A stretch of 64,000 nt of DNA, from the NCBI RefSeq assembly GCF_014637405.1, contig NZ_BMEY01000013.1, positions 1 through 64,000 of the forward strand, written 5' to 3'. Source of the DNA: Ornithinibacillus halotolerans (GTDB lineage: Bacteria > Bacillota > Bacilli > Bacillales > Amphibacillaceae). Both the position numbers and the translations under genes were made by a program. The stretch's first letter is position 1. Each line of letters opens with the position of its first letter. Positions 36,980-46,644 of this stretch are shown in pieces. The notes under the pieces are model-generated. The model did not search any database. It saw only the letters and a list, made by a program, of their open reading frames with translations, and was not told the origin of the DNA.

Positions 36980-37789
36980 TTATAGTCCTGCATCAACTGC
37001 AGATTCTAATATTTCTTCTGGTATCTCTATATTATCAATTGTATTTATACTTTTATATTCTGACTCCACATGTTGGACAATATCAATGGTCTCACCTTCG
37101 ACGGTCATTGTCATATCCATATCCAAATTATACTGTTTTATTTCATAAGTCTTACTGTCAATGATCATCTCTATATATAGCTTTTTGATTTCCATATCTT
37201 CTAATATTTCATTTATATTACCAAGACCAGCTGTAACTTCTTCTGGCAAGTAATTTTCTAGCATTTCTTCTGTTAACTCCATAAAACCTTCTCCATCAGC
37301 ATCTAAAGTAAAAATATATTCGTCATCTTTTTCTTTAAAATCAAAGTCATTTATATATTTTTCCATCATCTTTAATTGTTCAGATACATCTGGTTGATTT
37401 GCAGTTATTGTATCAATTGGAATTAATGAACTATCCGCTTTAATCCATTGACCAGAAAGAGACTCATAAACATACATTTCCTCATCTACGAAATAAATTT
37501 CAGTATCCATTTCCAATGGAGTTTCACTTCCCATAGACATAGCCATTGTACCTTTCTGATGCATTGCTATTGGATCAATGATAATTGAACCTTCCATATC
37601 ACTTTCAATAATAATACTACCAAAATCCCCCATTGAGATTTCTTGTTCCAATGCCGTACTTACTTCAGCACTTCTCATTTCATTTGAAGTCTCAATCGCT
37701 TTGTTATAAACATCTTCTGCTTTTTCACCACAAGCTACTAAACCTATTGACAGTACAATCAATGTAAAACTTATAAGCCATTTTTTCAA
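36980..37789 (-). CDS. Lipoprotein, DUF6612-like
   Basis: 269-aa exported lipoprotein. The lipobox is GLVAC with Cys20, after a Lys-rich start and hydrophobic helix. The mature part alternates strands and helices with many acidic residues (MEGSIIIDPIAMHQKGTMAM, YEIKQYNLDMDMTM), resembling the LppX/LolA-like DUF6612 group; ligand unknown. The start is TTG at 37789 with GGGGATGA upstream. A single gene with its own terminator. Confidence 0.75.
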   Translation of the reverse strand: MKKWLISFTLIVLSIGLVACGEKAEDVYNKAIETSNEMRSAEVSTALEQEISMGDFGSIIIESDMEGSIIIDPIAMHQKGTMAMSMGSETPLEMDTEIYFVDEEMYVYESLSGQWIKADSSLIPIDTITANQPDVSEQLKMMEKYINDFDFKEKDDEYIFTLDADGEGFMELTEEMLENYLPEEVTAGLGNINEILEDMEIKKLYIEMIIDSKTYEIKQYNLDMDMTMTVEGETIDIVQHVESEYKSINTIDNIEIPEEILESAVDAGL

Positions 37790-37892
37790 GAGTATTCATC
37801 CCCTTTTTTATCGTATAGTCTTTTTACGACAATTGGCTAATAAAAGTTTCATTAAGGGGAAATATTGTAATACTTTGAATCAAAAGTCCTAT

Positions 37893-37929
37893 AAAAAAAG
37901 AAGACATAAGATTATACTCTTAGTCTTCT
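37893..37929 (-). terminator. Rho-independent terminator after the 91-aa gene
   Basis: Stem AGAAGAC plus AAGA pairing to TCTTAGTCTTCT with a small internal mismatch, followed by seven T on the minus strand. Confidence 0.8.
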
Positions 37930-37939
37930 ACATAAATTG

Positions 37940-38215
37940 TTACGGAATGTCATTAATATTTTGTTGTGCTTCTTGTACTTGTTGTCTAATATCATGAAGT
38001 GATTCAAATGCTTGCTGAAACTGTGCATTCTCAATAGCTTCTCTTCCAGCTTGGTGTTGTAAGTTTTGCAATTCACGCTCAACTTGAATAAGAGTTTGTT
38101 CTGCTTGTCCTAATGGCTCAAGGTCACGTCCTTGTGCCTGTATTACAGCACCCTGTGCTTCCTTAAGCATTCTACTGGCTTCTTGAAGCTTTTCGTGTAA
38201 ATTTACATATGCCAC
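37940..38215 (-). CDS. Small helical protein of unknown function
   Basis: 91-aa protein not recognised. It is almost entirely heptad-like helix rich in Gln, Glu and Ala (QAEQTLIQVERELQNLQHQ), with no membrane segment. GTG at 38215 is chosen because GGAGG lies nine bases before it; an upstream TTG is directly next to the binding site. It forms a single-gene unit between the lipoprotein and the Tet-like GTPase. Confidence 0.72.
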   Translation of the reverse strand: MAYVNLHEKLQEASRMLKEAQGAVIQAQGRDLEPLGQAEQTLIQVERELQNLQHQAGREAIENAQFQQAFESLHDIRQQVQEAQQNINDIP

Positions 38216-38306
38216 TTTCTCCAACCTCCATTACAGTCAATATGTCTAGCAACACTATCTTTATTTTTGCCTTTTTTAACTGTATTTATGTAAGAAAGCA
38301 GATAGT

Positions 38307-40277
38307 TTAATTTAACTCATGTACCTTACAATGCATCATACTTTCCGCTTCATCCCATTTCACACTAAAACCGGCCCCTTTTGCACAAAACACAGAGGAA
38401 GACGTGTATTCCGGGTCACTATCTTTATCGTAATTCATTAATTCAATGACTTCCTGTCGATTATGGCAAATATCATAACCCGCAAATTGTAAAGAAATAG
38501 TGCCTTTTCCCTTTGTAAAAGAGGCAAGAACGGAGCTATAATCCATAAATGTTGCAACTGGTACGGTACCTGTTATTATAGTGTTCCCTTCTTTAGTTAA
38601 CGGTTCATCAAACGTTCCATGCGCTGTCTGTATATCTGTTATTACCCTACCAATTTTGTCATTAGGTATTTTTATAATAAATCGATAATAAGGTTCGAGC
38701 AGTACATTATTTGCTTTTTCTAATCCCTGCCTTAATGCTCGGAATGTAGCTTCACGAAAATCTCCACCACTTGTATGTTGATGATGTGCTCTACCAGTTA
38801 ACAAGGTCACTTTAATATCTGTCAATCCAGAACCAGTTATAATCCCATGATGTTCACGTTCATGTACATGTTTTTCAACTAGATGTTGTAATCCTTCAGA
38901 TAAATCATCGACATGGCAAATACTACTGAATTGAATTCCACTATTTCTTGGACCTGGTTCTAATGATAAATGAACCTCAGCATAATGTTTTAAAGGTTCA
39001 AAATGCCCGCAGCCAATGATACTAGAATCAATTGTTTCTTTATAAATTATTTCTGGTTTCATAAATGATACTCTTAATCCAAATCGTTCAAAAACAACTT
39101 GTTCTAGAACTTCTAATTGGATAATTCCCATAACATGAATTTGTATTTGCTGTAGTTTTTCCACCCAAGTAACTTGTAATGAAGGATCTTCAGCATCTAA
39201 CATCTTAAAATAAGCTAAAGCTTCTTTAATATTAATTTTTTCATCTTCAAATACAACTTTTGAGCGTAAAGTAGGGATTAACTCAAAAGAAACATTTTCC
39301 TTTAATGAACCGACTCCATTTCCTACTTCTGTTTTAGACAGACCTGTTACAGCAAATAATTCTCCAGGTAGAACTTCTTGTACTACATTATATTTATCAC
39401 CATTATACTTTCTAATCTCAATAACTTTCTCAATACACTGATTTCCCTGGTCCCCATATGGCAAAACATCTCTAACTTTTAATTTTCCGCTTAAAGATTT
39501 AATAAAAGTTAATCGATTGCCTGAGATATCATAACGAATTTTGAAAACTCGACCTTGAAAGTCACCTCGATTATTATATGTTGTAATTGTTAATTGATTA
39601 AACATATCAAGAAATTCTCGAATCCCGATATCTTGAAGCGCAGAACCGAATGTACAAGGGAAAGTCTTCCCAGTCTTGATCATTTCTTGCGTTTTAGTTA
39701 CCCACTCTTCATTAGAATATCCATTTTCCAAATAGTATTTTAATAATTCCTCATCACGCTCGGCTAGTGATTCAATTAATTCAATATCCTGAAGAGAATT
39801 TTCAGTCCATGTTGATACGTCCAAAACATCTTCTGATAAATTCATTTTAATTTCACTAAGTACTTTATTAATATTGGCCCCGACTCGATCTGATTTATTA
39901 ATAAAAAAGAATATTGGAACTTGATGTTTTCTCAGTAGATTCCATACCGTTTCCGTATGACCTTCTACACCTTCAACAGCACTGACAATGATAATCGCAT
40001 AATCTAATATTTGGATAGTTCTCTCCATCTCCGGGGAAAAATCAACATGTCCAGGGGTATCTAGTAAAAAATAAGTCGATTCTTTATAGTGAAATATGGC
40101 TTGGTCAGCAAAGATTGTAATTCCTCTTTGTTTTTCTAAATCGTGACCATCAAGAAAAGCAGTTTGGTGATCAACCCTACCACGTTGTTTTATAGCGTTT
40201 GAGTGAAAGAGAAGTTGTTCTGAAAAAGTAGTTTTCCCCGCATCAACATGCGCAAATACTCCAATAGTTTTCTTCAT
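38307..40277 (-). CDS. Tet(M)-like translational GTPase
   Basis: 656-aa EF-G-like protein of ribosomal-protection type. G1 HVDAGKT (10-16), RGITI (51-55), G3 DTPGH (73-77) and G4 NKSD (127-130) are intact; domains II-V follow, including the domain IV region ITGSGLTDIKVTLL and LLEPYYRF, the counterpart of the Tet(M)/Tet(O) loop segment. It is clearly distinct from housekeeping EF-G and from RF3 at 20956. Known relatives release tetracycline from ribosomes, but similarity to mobile tet genes looks only moderate, so resistance is not assured. AAAGGAG lies before the ATG. No mobile element is adjacent. Confidence 0.85.
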   Translation of the reverse strand: MKKTIGVFAHVDAGKTTFSEQLLFHSNAIKQRGRVDHQTAFLDGHDLEKQRGITIFADQAIFHYKESTYFLLDTPGHVDFSPEMERTIQILDYAIIIVSAVEGVEGHTETVWNLLRKHQVPIFFFINKSDRVGANINKVLSEIKMNLSEDVLDVSTWTENSLQDIELIESLAERDEELLKYYLENGYSNEEWVTKTQEMIKTGKTFPCTFGSALQDIGIREFLDMFNQLTITTYNNRGDFQGRVFKIRYDISGNRLTFIKSLSGKLKVRDVLPYGDQGNQCIEKVIEIRKYNGDKYNVVQEVLPGELFAVTGLSKTEVGNGVGSLKENVSFELIPTLRSKVVFEDEKINIKEALAYFKMLDAEDPSLQVTWVEKLQQIQIHVMGIIQLEVLEQVVFERFGLRVSFMKPEIIYKETIDSSIIGCGHFEPLKHYAEVHLSLEPGPRNSGIQFSSICHVDDLSEGLQHLVEKHVHEREHHGIITGSGLTDIKVTLLTGRAHHQHTSGGDFREATFRALRQGLEKANNVLLEPYYRFIIKIPNDKIGRVITDIQTAHGTFDEPLTKEGNTIITGTVPVATFMDYSSVLASFTKGKGTISLQFAGYDICHNRQEVIELMNYDKDSDPEYTSSSVFCAKGAGFSVKWDEAESMMHCKVHELN

Positions 40278-40302
40278 CGGAAATGCTCCTTTAAAATTAG
40301 AT

Positions 40303-40330
40303 AAAAAAAACCTGGTGTCTCTACCAGATT
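40303..40330 (-). terminator. Rho-independent terminator after the flavin reductase gene
   Basis: 8-bp stem (minus strand AATCTGGT with ACCAGGTT, one G-T pair) and a run of eight T. Confidence 0.75.
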
Positions 40331-40333
40331 CTA

Positions 40334-40900
40334 CTAAAATCCATATTCCGCTGCTTTTATTTTCTGAATGCTTTGGTAGGTTTTTGTTATTGTTATTAAA
40401 TCATCCACAAGTCGATCAATTCTTAGTAAAACATCATCATTAATAATCTGTTTTTGATAGAAGTCCTTTTCTTCAATAAATACATACGTTTGAATAATTT
40501 GTGCTTTCATATATGCTAAAATCGGCTTCAGATGTTGTTCTGCCATTAAAAAATGTTTGGATGAGCCAGCTGTAACAATAATTCCAACTACTTTATCTAA
40601 TAATGCTTTTTCCGGTAATAGATCAAAAATGTTCTTTAATGTTGCTGGTATAGAAGCTTGAAAGACAGGCGTTCCAATAATGACTGCATCTGCCTCCATG
40701 ATCTCCCTAGTTACATATCTTGTATCTCCACTATAGTCTAAATAATTTCTTCCATCACTAAACTGTATATTAAAATCAGCTAGGTCGATTAAATTAACAT
40801 CAACACTAGGAAAGTTGTTAGCTATTGAATTCATCGTATATTCCATTGCTGTCCTTGTTTTGGAACCAACAATTGAACCAGAAAGTCCTACAATTTTCAT
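40334..40900 (-). CDS. NAD(P)H-dependent FMN reductase family protein
   Basis: 188-aa flavodoxin-fold protein. GLSGSIVGSKTRTAMEYT near the N-terminus binds the FMN phosphate and VIGTPVFQASIPATLKNIFDLLP is the classic NADPH-dependent FMN reductase core. It may supply reduced flavin or reduce small electrophiles; the partner is unknown. SD GGGGGA precedes the ATG. It reads toward the Tet-like gene with about 56 bases and a terminator between. Confidence 0.9.
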   Translation of the reverse strand: MKIVGLSGSIVGSKTRTAMEYTMNSIANNFPSVDVNLIDLADFNIQFSDGRNYLDYSGDTRYVTREIMEADAVIIGTPVFQASIPATLKNIFDLLPEKALLDKVVGIIVTAGSSKHFLMAEQHLKPILAYMKAQIIQTYVFIEEKDFYQKQIINDDVLLRIDRLVDDLITITKTYQSIQKIKAAEYGF

Positions 40901-41018
40901 TTGATGTTCCCCCTATTTCCCCCTAAAAATGTAATTATTAGTGTACTGAATTATTAAACTAATAAATACTTCTTACATGGTACACTACCTAGATTGAGAA
41001 TTGCTATTAATGTGCTTA

Positions 41019-41056
41019 TAAAAATAGCGGGGTGCTATTTAAAGCTCCCCCGCTAA
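41019..41056 (-). terminator. Rho-independent terminator after the RND pump gene
   Basis: 8-bp GC-rich stem TAGCGGGG (41025-41032) with CCCCGCTA (41048-41055), and TTTTTAT on the minus strand. Confidence 0.85.
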
Positions 41057-41078
41057 CTTTTATCGCTTATTATGATAC

Positions 41079-44000
41079 TTAGTTCTCTTGAATCTCTTTA
41101 CGATTTTTCTTAAACAGCTTAGATAAAATTTCATATACAATTGGAACGATAATTAATGTTAATAATGTTGAACTTGCAAGACCACCAATAACAGTAATTG
41201 CAAGACCTTTAGAAATTAATCCTCCACCTGCACTTCCAAACAACATCGGTACTAGTGCACCCATTGTCGCTATAGCAGTCATCAGGATTGGACGAAGACG
41301 TGTTGCACCTGCTTCTAGGATCGCTTCTCGCATTTCCATCCCTTCTCGTTCCATTCGGATTATCCGGTCAACAAGTACAATAGCATTTGTTACTACGATA
41401 CCAATTAACATTAGTAATCCCATCATTACAGTAACCGAGATAGTTTCTCCAGCAATTAATAGTCCAACAAAGGAACCAATAATTGCAAAAGGTAGAGAGA
41501 AAAGAATCGCAAACGGTGCTAATCCTTCACCAAACGTAACTACAAGAATGAAGTATACAATTAAAATTGCTGCAAGCATAGCAAATCCAAGTTGTGTAAA
41601 TGTTTCTTCCATATCAGCAGATACACCTGCAACACCTTGTGTTACTCCTTTTGGAAAGTCTAACTCGTTAACTGCTTCATCAATTTCAGCAGAAGTCTTT
41701 GAAATATCATCATCAATAATCGTACCTGTTACTGATGCATAATATTCGCCTTCACTTCGAGCGAGTGTATTTAAAGTAGTTCCTTCTTCTACTGTCACTA
41801 ACTCAGATAATGGCATTGTTATTCCCAGTGCTGTTTCAACTTCGATAGCTAACATATCATCAATTGATTTCGGTGCTTCTACTTCATTTTCTTTCTTCAC
41901 AATAACGTTTAAGTCATGACCATCTTTTTCAATCGTAGTTAATATATCATCTGTACGATTTGGATTTAACAACATAAATATTTGACCTGTCGTTAAGCCA
42001 TATTGTAACAGTTCCTCTTGATCCACTTTAAATGTGTATTCTACATATGACTCTTCTTTACTAGATGAAACGTCTTTTAACCCATCATTCTCACTCATAA
42101 CTTCTTCAACCATAGTAACAGCTTCATTTAGTTTATCTAAATCTTCACTGTATAAAGTATACGTTAATTCATTAGATGAAAATGCCATGGCAGAGAAGTT
42201 TTGGCTCTTCCATTCGCCAGACTGCCCAATATTGAACACATACTCTTCAATTTCTTCACGAGCTTCAGGGAAATTATCCATATCCGGGTCAAATATGAGG
42301 TACATTAACGCACCACCACCGCCACCACCTGCCATCATAGCAGCTTGTGGATCATTGTCCGTGATTGAAACTTGAACGATATCAATATCTTCATGATTTA
42401 ACAGTTCTTCTTCCACTTCAGTTACATTCCGTTCCGTTTCTTCAGCTAATTCACCAGTTGCTGGTGTATAAGTTAAATACATTACTTTTTCTTCTTCACT
42501 GCCTAAGAAACTAAATCCAATTAGCGGCATAAGCGCTAAACTACCAACTAGCATAATGATTGCTACGGCTGAAGTAATAATCTTGTGATTTAATGTCCAA
42601 CGTAAAGCTTTTTTATACCAACTTGCCAATTTCCCTGCATCTCTATGTTTAATTTCTTGTTTCTCACTATAAAGTTTTTTCTTAAATAATGTGTGAGACA
42701 ACGCAGGTACAATCGTAATTGCTACTAATAATGATCCACCTAATGCAAATGTCATCGTAAGTGCAAATGGGATAAATAATTCACCGACCATTCCACCTAC
42801 AAAAATTAATGGTGCAAATACAGCTACAGTTACTAATGTAGAAGATGCAATTGGTTTGAACATTTCAATTGTTGCTTCTCTTACTAAGGCACGACCAGTT
42901 AATTTTTCCTCTTTTAGGTGAATTCTTCGATAAATATTTTCAACAACAACAATCGAGTCATCAATAACACGACCGATTGCCACAGTTATTGCACCAAGTG
43001 TCATAATATTTAACGTAATATCTAACCAATTTAATAGCATTAATGCAATAAATATAGAAATAGGTATTGAAATAACAGATGTTATTGTAGATTTAAAATC
43101 ACGTAAGAATAAGAGAATTATAAGAACAGCAATTAATCCACCAAAAACGGCTTTTTCAACCATTGTAGCTACTGATTCTTCAATTGGTTCACCTTGGTCA
43201 AGTGATACATCAATAACTAGTCCTGGAAGATTGCTCTCTTCTTCCTCCAATAATTCTTTTACACCATTAACAACATCAACAGTATTTGCATCTTGCCCCT
43301 TTACAACTTGAATGGCAATTGCTTCTTCACCATTTGTACGAGACACAGACTGAACTTTACCTACTAATTCAACCGTTGCAATATCTTTTAATTTAATGAA
43401 TGGTGAGGCTTGAGTTTCTGTTGGAGTAACTGGGATAAGCATTTCTTTCAGGTCTTCTTCTGACATGAATTTACCATCGATTGCTACTGCTTGTTCCCCT
43501 TCCTCAAACTCATATAATCCTAAAGAAATAGCCATGTCACTAGCTTGGATCATTTGTTTAACATCATCTTCTGTTATTCCAAACTCAGCCATTTTCTCTT
43601 CATCATAATGTAGTTCAATTTCCTCAATATGTTGACCAGTGATTGTTGCTGATGCTACACCGTCTACTTTTTCTAATTTTGGTAGTAGAATTTCCTCAAC
43701 AGTTGAAGTTAATTCGACAATATCTTCAGATTCACTACTTACACTAAATACAACAACTGGCATCATATCCATGCTTATAGTAGTAATCATTGGCTCTTGA
43801 GCGTCTTCTGGTAGCATTACATTATCTAGCGCACTTTCTAATGCTCTCTTGGCCTCATCCATGTCTACCCCATAATCATATTCTATTTGAATACTTGCCA
43901 TATTGGCATATGAATTGGAGTAAACAGCCTTTACATCTTCTAAATTCTCCACTACTTTTTCAATTGGAATCGATACTTCATCCATCACTTTCTCAGGCGT

Positions 44001-44165
44001 TGCCCCAGGATAAACATCACTTACCATTAAAAATGGAATGGAGATGTCCGGAATCATTTCTGTTTTCATTCTTGTTCCAGAATAAATACCGGATATAACA
44101 ATAATAATCGTCAAGAGCCAAACTGCTAATTTATTCTTGACTACAAAGTTTACAAAATTTTTCAC
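41079..44165 (-). CDS. swrC: RND-family efflux pump (SwrC/YerP type)
   Basis: 1028-aa HAE1/AcrB-like proton-driven exporter. Twelve helices in two halves, each with a large extracytoplasmic loop; TM4 carries the IGRVIDDSIVVVENIYRR motif with its paired Asp, and TM10-11 carry LIGIVVTNAIVLVDRI. B. subtilis SwrC (YerP) exports surfactin and gives acriflavine resistance. No outer-membrane or adaptor gene is present, as expected in a Gram-positive. The start is GTG at 44165 after AGGTG. It is divergent from a TetR gene in the same arrangement as yerO-swrC. Confidence 0.92.
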   Translation of the reverse strand: MKNFVNFVVKNKLAVWLLTIIIVISGIYSGTRMKTEMIPDISIPFLMVSDVYPGATPEKVMDEVSIPIEKVVENLEDVKAVYSNSYANMASIQIEYDYGVDMDEAKRALESALDNVMLPEDAQEPMITTISMDMMPVVVFSVSSESEDIVELTSTVEEILLPKLEKVDGVASATITGQHIEEIELHYDEEKMAEFGITEDDVKQMIQASDMAISLGLYEFEEGEQAVAIDGKFMSEEDLKEMLIPVTPTETQASPFIKLKDIATVELVGKVQSVSRTNGEEAIAIQVVKGQDANTVDVVNGVKELLEEEESNLPGLVIDVSLDQGEPIEESVATMVEKAVFGGLIAVLIILLFLRDFKSTITSVISIPISIFIALMLLNWLDITLNIMTLGAITVAIGRVIDDSIVVVENIYRRIHLKEEKLTGRALVREATIEMFKPIASSTLVTVAVFAPLIFVGGMVGELFIPFALTMTFALGGSLLVAITIVPALSHTLFKKKLYSEKQEIKHRDAGKLASWYKKALRWTLNHKIITSAVAIIMLVGSLALMPLIGFSFLGSEEEKVMYLTYTPATGELAEETERNVTEVEEELLNHEDIDIVQVSITDNDPQAAMMAGGGGGGALMYLIFDPDMDNFPEAREEIEEYVFNIGQSGEWKSQNFSAMAFSSNELTYTLYSEDLDKLNEAVTMVEEVMSENDGLKDVSSSKEESYVEYTFKVDQEELLQYGLTTGQIFMLLNPNRTDDILTTIEKDGHDLNVIVKKENEVEAPKSIDDMLAIEVETALGITMPLSELVTVEEGTTLNTLARSEGEYYASVTGTIIDDDISKTSAEIDEAVNELDFPKGVTQGVAGVSADMEETFTQLGFAMLAAILIVYFILVVTFGEGLAPFAILFSLPFAIIGSFVGLLIAGETISVTVMMGLLMLIGIVVTNAIVLVDRIIRMEREGMEMREAILEAGATRLRPILMTAIATMGALVPMLFGSAGGGLISKGLAITVIGGLASSTLLTLIIVPIVYEILSKLFKKNRKEIQEN

Positions 44166-44183
44166 ATCTACACCTACCCTAAA

Positions 44184-44237
44184 TTGACTTTATTGACTCA
44201 TTTTCTTATACTAATGACTAACCGGTCATTTTGTCAA
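44184..44237. promoter_or_regulatory. Divergent pump/tetR promoters sharing a TetR operator
   Basis: Plus strand (tetR): TTGACT (44184-44189), 17 bases, TATACT (44207-44212). Minus strand (pump): TTGACA (44232-44237), 18 bases, TAGTAT (44208-44213). The inverted repeat AATGACTAACCGGTCATT (44213-44230) lies in the pump promoter spacer and at the tetR start site, so one bound repressor would shut both. Confidence 0.78.
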
Positions 44238-44270
44238 CTAAATCTACGATATTTTAGGAGAAATTTACAA

Positions 44271-45104
44271 ATGAGTAAAAAACAATTGATAATGGAAAAA
44301 GCTGTTGAACTTTTCTCAAAACAAGGATTTGAAGCTACATCAGTCCAACAAATAACCGATTATTGTGGTATTTCAAAGGGAGCCTTTTACTTATCATTTA
44401 AATCTAAGGATGAACTTATTCTTGCTTTAATCGATTATTACATGCAACAATTCTCAACGGAACTTGACTACACGGTCAGAAACGAAACAAAAGAGAATAC
44501 TTTATATCAATTCTTCTATAAGACATTTCATGCTTTTTCCAATCATGTAGAATTTGCCAGATTGCTTATGAAAGAACAAACATATTCATTGAATGAAGCG
44601 TTACTCGATAAAATGCGCTACTATGACCAATTAACTAATGAAACGATATTAACTATCATAGAAAAAGTATATGGTGATGCAATAAATGATATAAAGTTTG
44701 ACCTAATCTTAGCTATTAAAGGGTTATTAAATAGTTACTCTAGCTTACTTTTATTTAATAAAGTTGCATTCGACGAAGAATTAGCCGCAGAATCACTAGT
44801 TGAAAAAACAAATATATTAGCCACTTATATGAGCACACCGTTCATTACGGAAGAACAGGGTAAAATGTTTCAGCATTTTTCAGTTGAAGATATGTCAAAA
44901 GAACAACTTCTTTCCTTAATGTCCTCAATAGCTGATGATATCGAAGACTCTCTTGAAAAAGATTCTTTAGTTTTATTAAAGGAACAAATTGATCATACTT
45001 CATTTAACCTAGCTATCATAAAGGGACTAATTGAAAATATTCGAGCTAACAAACAATGTAAATGGATCGCTTATTTACTTGAAAAACATTTTAATCTGCT
45101 CTAA
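44271..45104 (+). CDS. TetR-family repressor (YerO type)
   Basis: 277-aa regulator. The N-terminal HTH is clear (KAVELFSKQGFEATSVQQITDYCGISKGAFYLSFKSKDEL, spread over about residues 10-50), then a long helical ligand-binding part. It is longer than a normal TetR protein but close to B. subtilis YerO, which controls swrC. ATG 44271 follows AGGAG by ten bases; further upstream in-frame codons would begin inside the promoter. An operator with its own promoter suggests autoregulation. Confidence 0.9.
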   Translation: MSKKQLIMEKAVELFSKQGFEATSVQQITDYCGISKGAFYLSFKSKDELILALIDYYMQQFSTELDYTVRNETKENTLYQFFYKTFHAFSNHVEFARLLMKEQTYSLNEALLDKMRYYDQLTNETILTIIEKVYGDAINDIKFDLILAIKGLLNSYSSLLLFNKVAFDEELAAESLVEKTNILATYMSTPFITEEQGKMFQHFSVEDMSKEQLLSLMSSIADDIEDSLEKDSLVLLKEQIDHTSFNLAIIKGLIENIRANKQCKWIAYLLEKHFNLL

Positions 45105-45130
45105 AAAGTACCGTCAAAGGTGCTTTTTTT
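45103..45130 (+). terminator. Rho-independent terminator after tetR
   Basis: Stem AAGTACC with GGTGCTT (one G-T pair) around six bases, then seven T. It overlaps the stop codon. Confidence 0.78.
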
Positions 45131-45246
45131 TATTCCTCCAACTTAAGTCTGAGATGCTTTCCACCTCTAGTTTAATTTCTTTCTGAATTCAACTAATGTA
45201 TAATAAATTCAGATAATTAATAAAGACTATAATAAGGAGGAATAAC

Positions 45247-46644
45247 ATGTTAAGTAAAGCCCTACTAGAAGATGTACTCACACAAGCATTAACAACTGGT
45301 GGCGATTTTTCTGAGGTATTTGTAGAAGATCGCTTTACAAATTTAATGAGGTTACAGAGCAGTAAACTAGAAGGAAGTTTATCAGGTCGCGACTTCGGTG
45401 TCGGAATTCGTGTTTTCAAGGGTCTCAATAGTGTATATGCATACACAAATGATGCAACAAAAGAAGGTCTATTAGAAGCAGCAAATGCTGCTGCACAAGC
45501 GATTCAAGGAGCTACTTCTGAAAATACAATTGTTCTTCCGTATGAAAAACAATTGATAAATTCCGTACATCCCATCGAATTAATGCCTAACAGTGTAGAA
45601 AAGATGCGAAAACTTCAAGTGTTACGGAACGCTGATGATATTGTTCGAAACTATCATTCTTCTATTTCTCAAGCAATCATTGCGTTAGTTGAAGAAGAGC
45701 AAAATGTTTTAATTGCTAATTCAGAAGGTACCTATGTAGAAGATAAACGAGTGAGAAGCCGCTTAGCTATTAATGCCATTGCAGCAAATGAACATGATAT
45801 GCAAGATGGTTTCTATGGACCTGGTCGACATCAAGGATTTGAATATATTGAAAACCTAGATTTAAATCATTATGCAAAAGAGGCAGCAAGAATGGCGGTC
45901 ACGATGTTAAATGCTGAGCCTGCACCTAGCGGGAAATTTCCAGTGATAATTGACAACGAATTCGGAGGAGTTATTTTCCATGAAGCATGTGGGCATGGGC
46001 TAGAAGCAGCTTCAGTTGCAAAAAACAATTCTGTCTTTGCCAATAAGATTGGTGAAAAAGTAGCCTCTGATCTAGTAACTTATATTGATGACGGAACAAT
46101 AACAAATGAATGGGGCTCTATTAACATTGATGATGAAGGAGAAAAAGCACGTAAAAATGTATTAATTGAAAATGGTATTTTAAAAGGTTACTTGATTGAT
46201 AAATTTAATGCACGTCGGATGAATTCTGAATCAACTGGATCTGGGAGACGAGAATCTTACAAGTTTGCTCCGACTTCTCGGATGACTAATACGTATATAG
46301 CTCCTGGTACTTCTACACCTGAAGAGATTATTAGCAATACAGAACATGGTATCTATGCGAAGTATTTAGGTGGTGGACAAGTAAACCCAGTGACAGGAGA
46401 TTATAATTTTGCTGTATTAGAGGCATATCTCGTTAAAAATGGAAAAATTGACAAACCATTACGTGGGGCAACACTAATTGGTAATGGAGCTAAAACAATT
46501 CAAAAGGTTGATATGGTTGGGAATAATTTAGGGCATGGTGCTGGGATGTGCGGTGCTTCTAGCGGAAGTATTCCTGTAAATGTTGGTCAACCAATGGTTC
46601 GTATTAGTGAGATTACTGTAGGCGGAACGGGGGCGAATAATTAA
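45247..46644 (+). CDS. tldD: Metallopeptidase TldD
   Basis: 465-aa metal-dependent peptidase subunit. The HEACGHGLEA motif (HExxxH) near residue 245 is the zinc site that marks TldD, and the GGGQVNPVTGDYNFAV and GAGMCGASSG C-terminal parts are typical. With TldE it forms a heterodimer that trims unfolded peptides and matures microcins or CcdA-like proteins in other bacteria. AAGGAGG precedes the ATG. Its stop overlaps the tldE start by one base. Confidence 0.95.
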   Translation: MLSKALLEDVLTQALTTGGDFSEVFVEDRFTNLMRLQSSKLEGSLSGRDFGVGIRVFKGLNSVYAYTNDATKEGLLEAANAAAQAIQGATSENTIVLPYEKQLINSVHPIELMPNSVEKMRKLQVLRNADDIVRNYHSSISQAIIALVEEEQNVLIANSEGTYVEDKRVRSRLAINAIAANEHDMQDGFYGPGRHQGFEYIENLDLNHYAKEAARMAVTMLNAEPAPSGKFPVIIDNEFGGVIFHEACGHGLEAASVAKNNSVFANKIGEKVASDLVTYIDDGTITNEWGSINIDDEGEKARKNVLIENGILKGYLIDKFNARRMNSESTGSGRRESYKFAPTSRMTNTYIAPGTSTPEEIISNTEHGIYAKYLGGGQVNPVTGDYNFAVLEAYLVKNGKIDKPLRGATLIGNGAKTIQKVDMVGNNLGHGAGMCGASSGSIPVNVGQPMVRISEITVGGTGANN

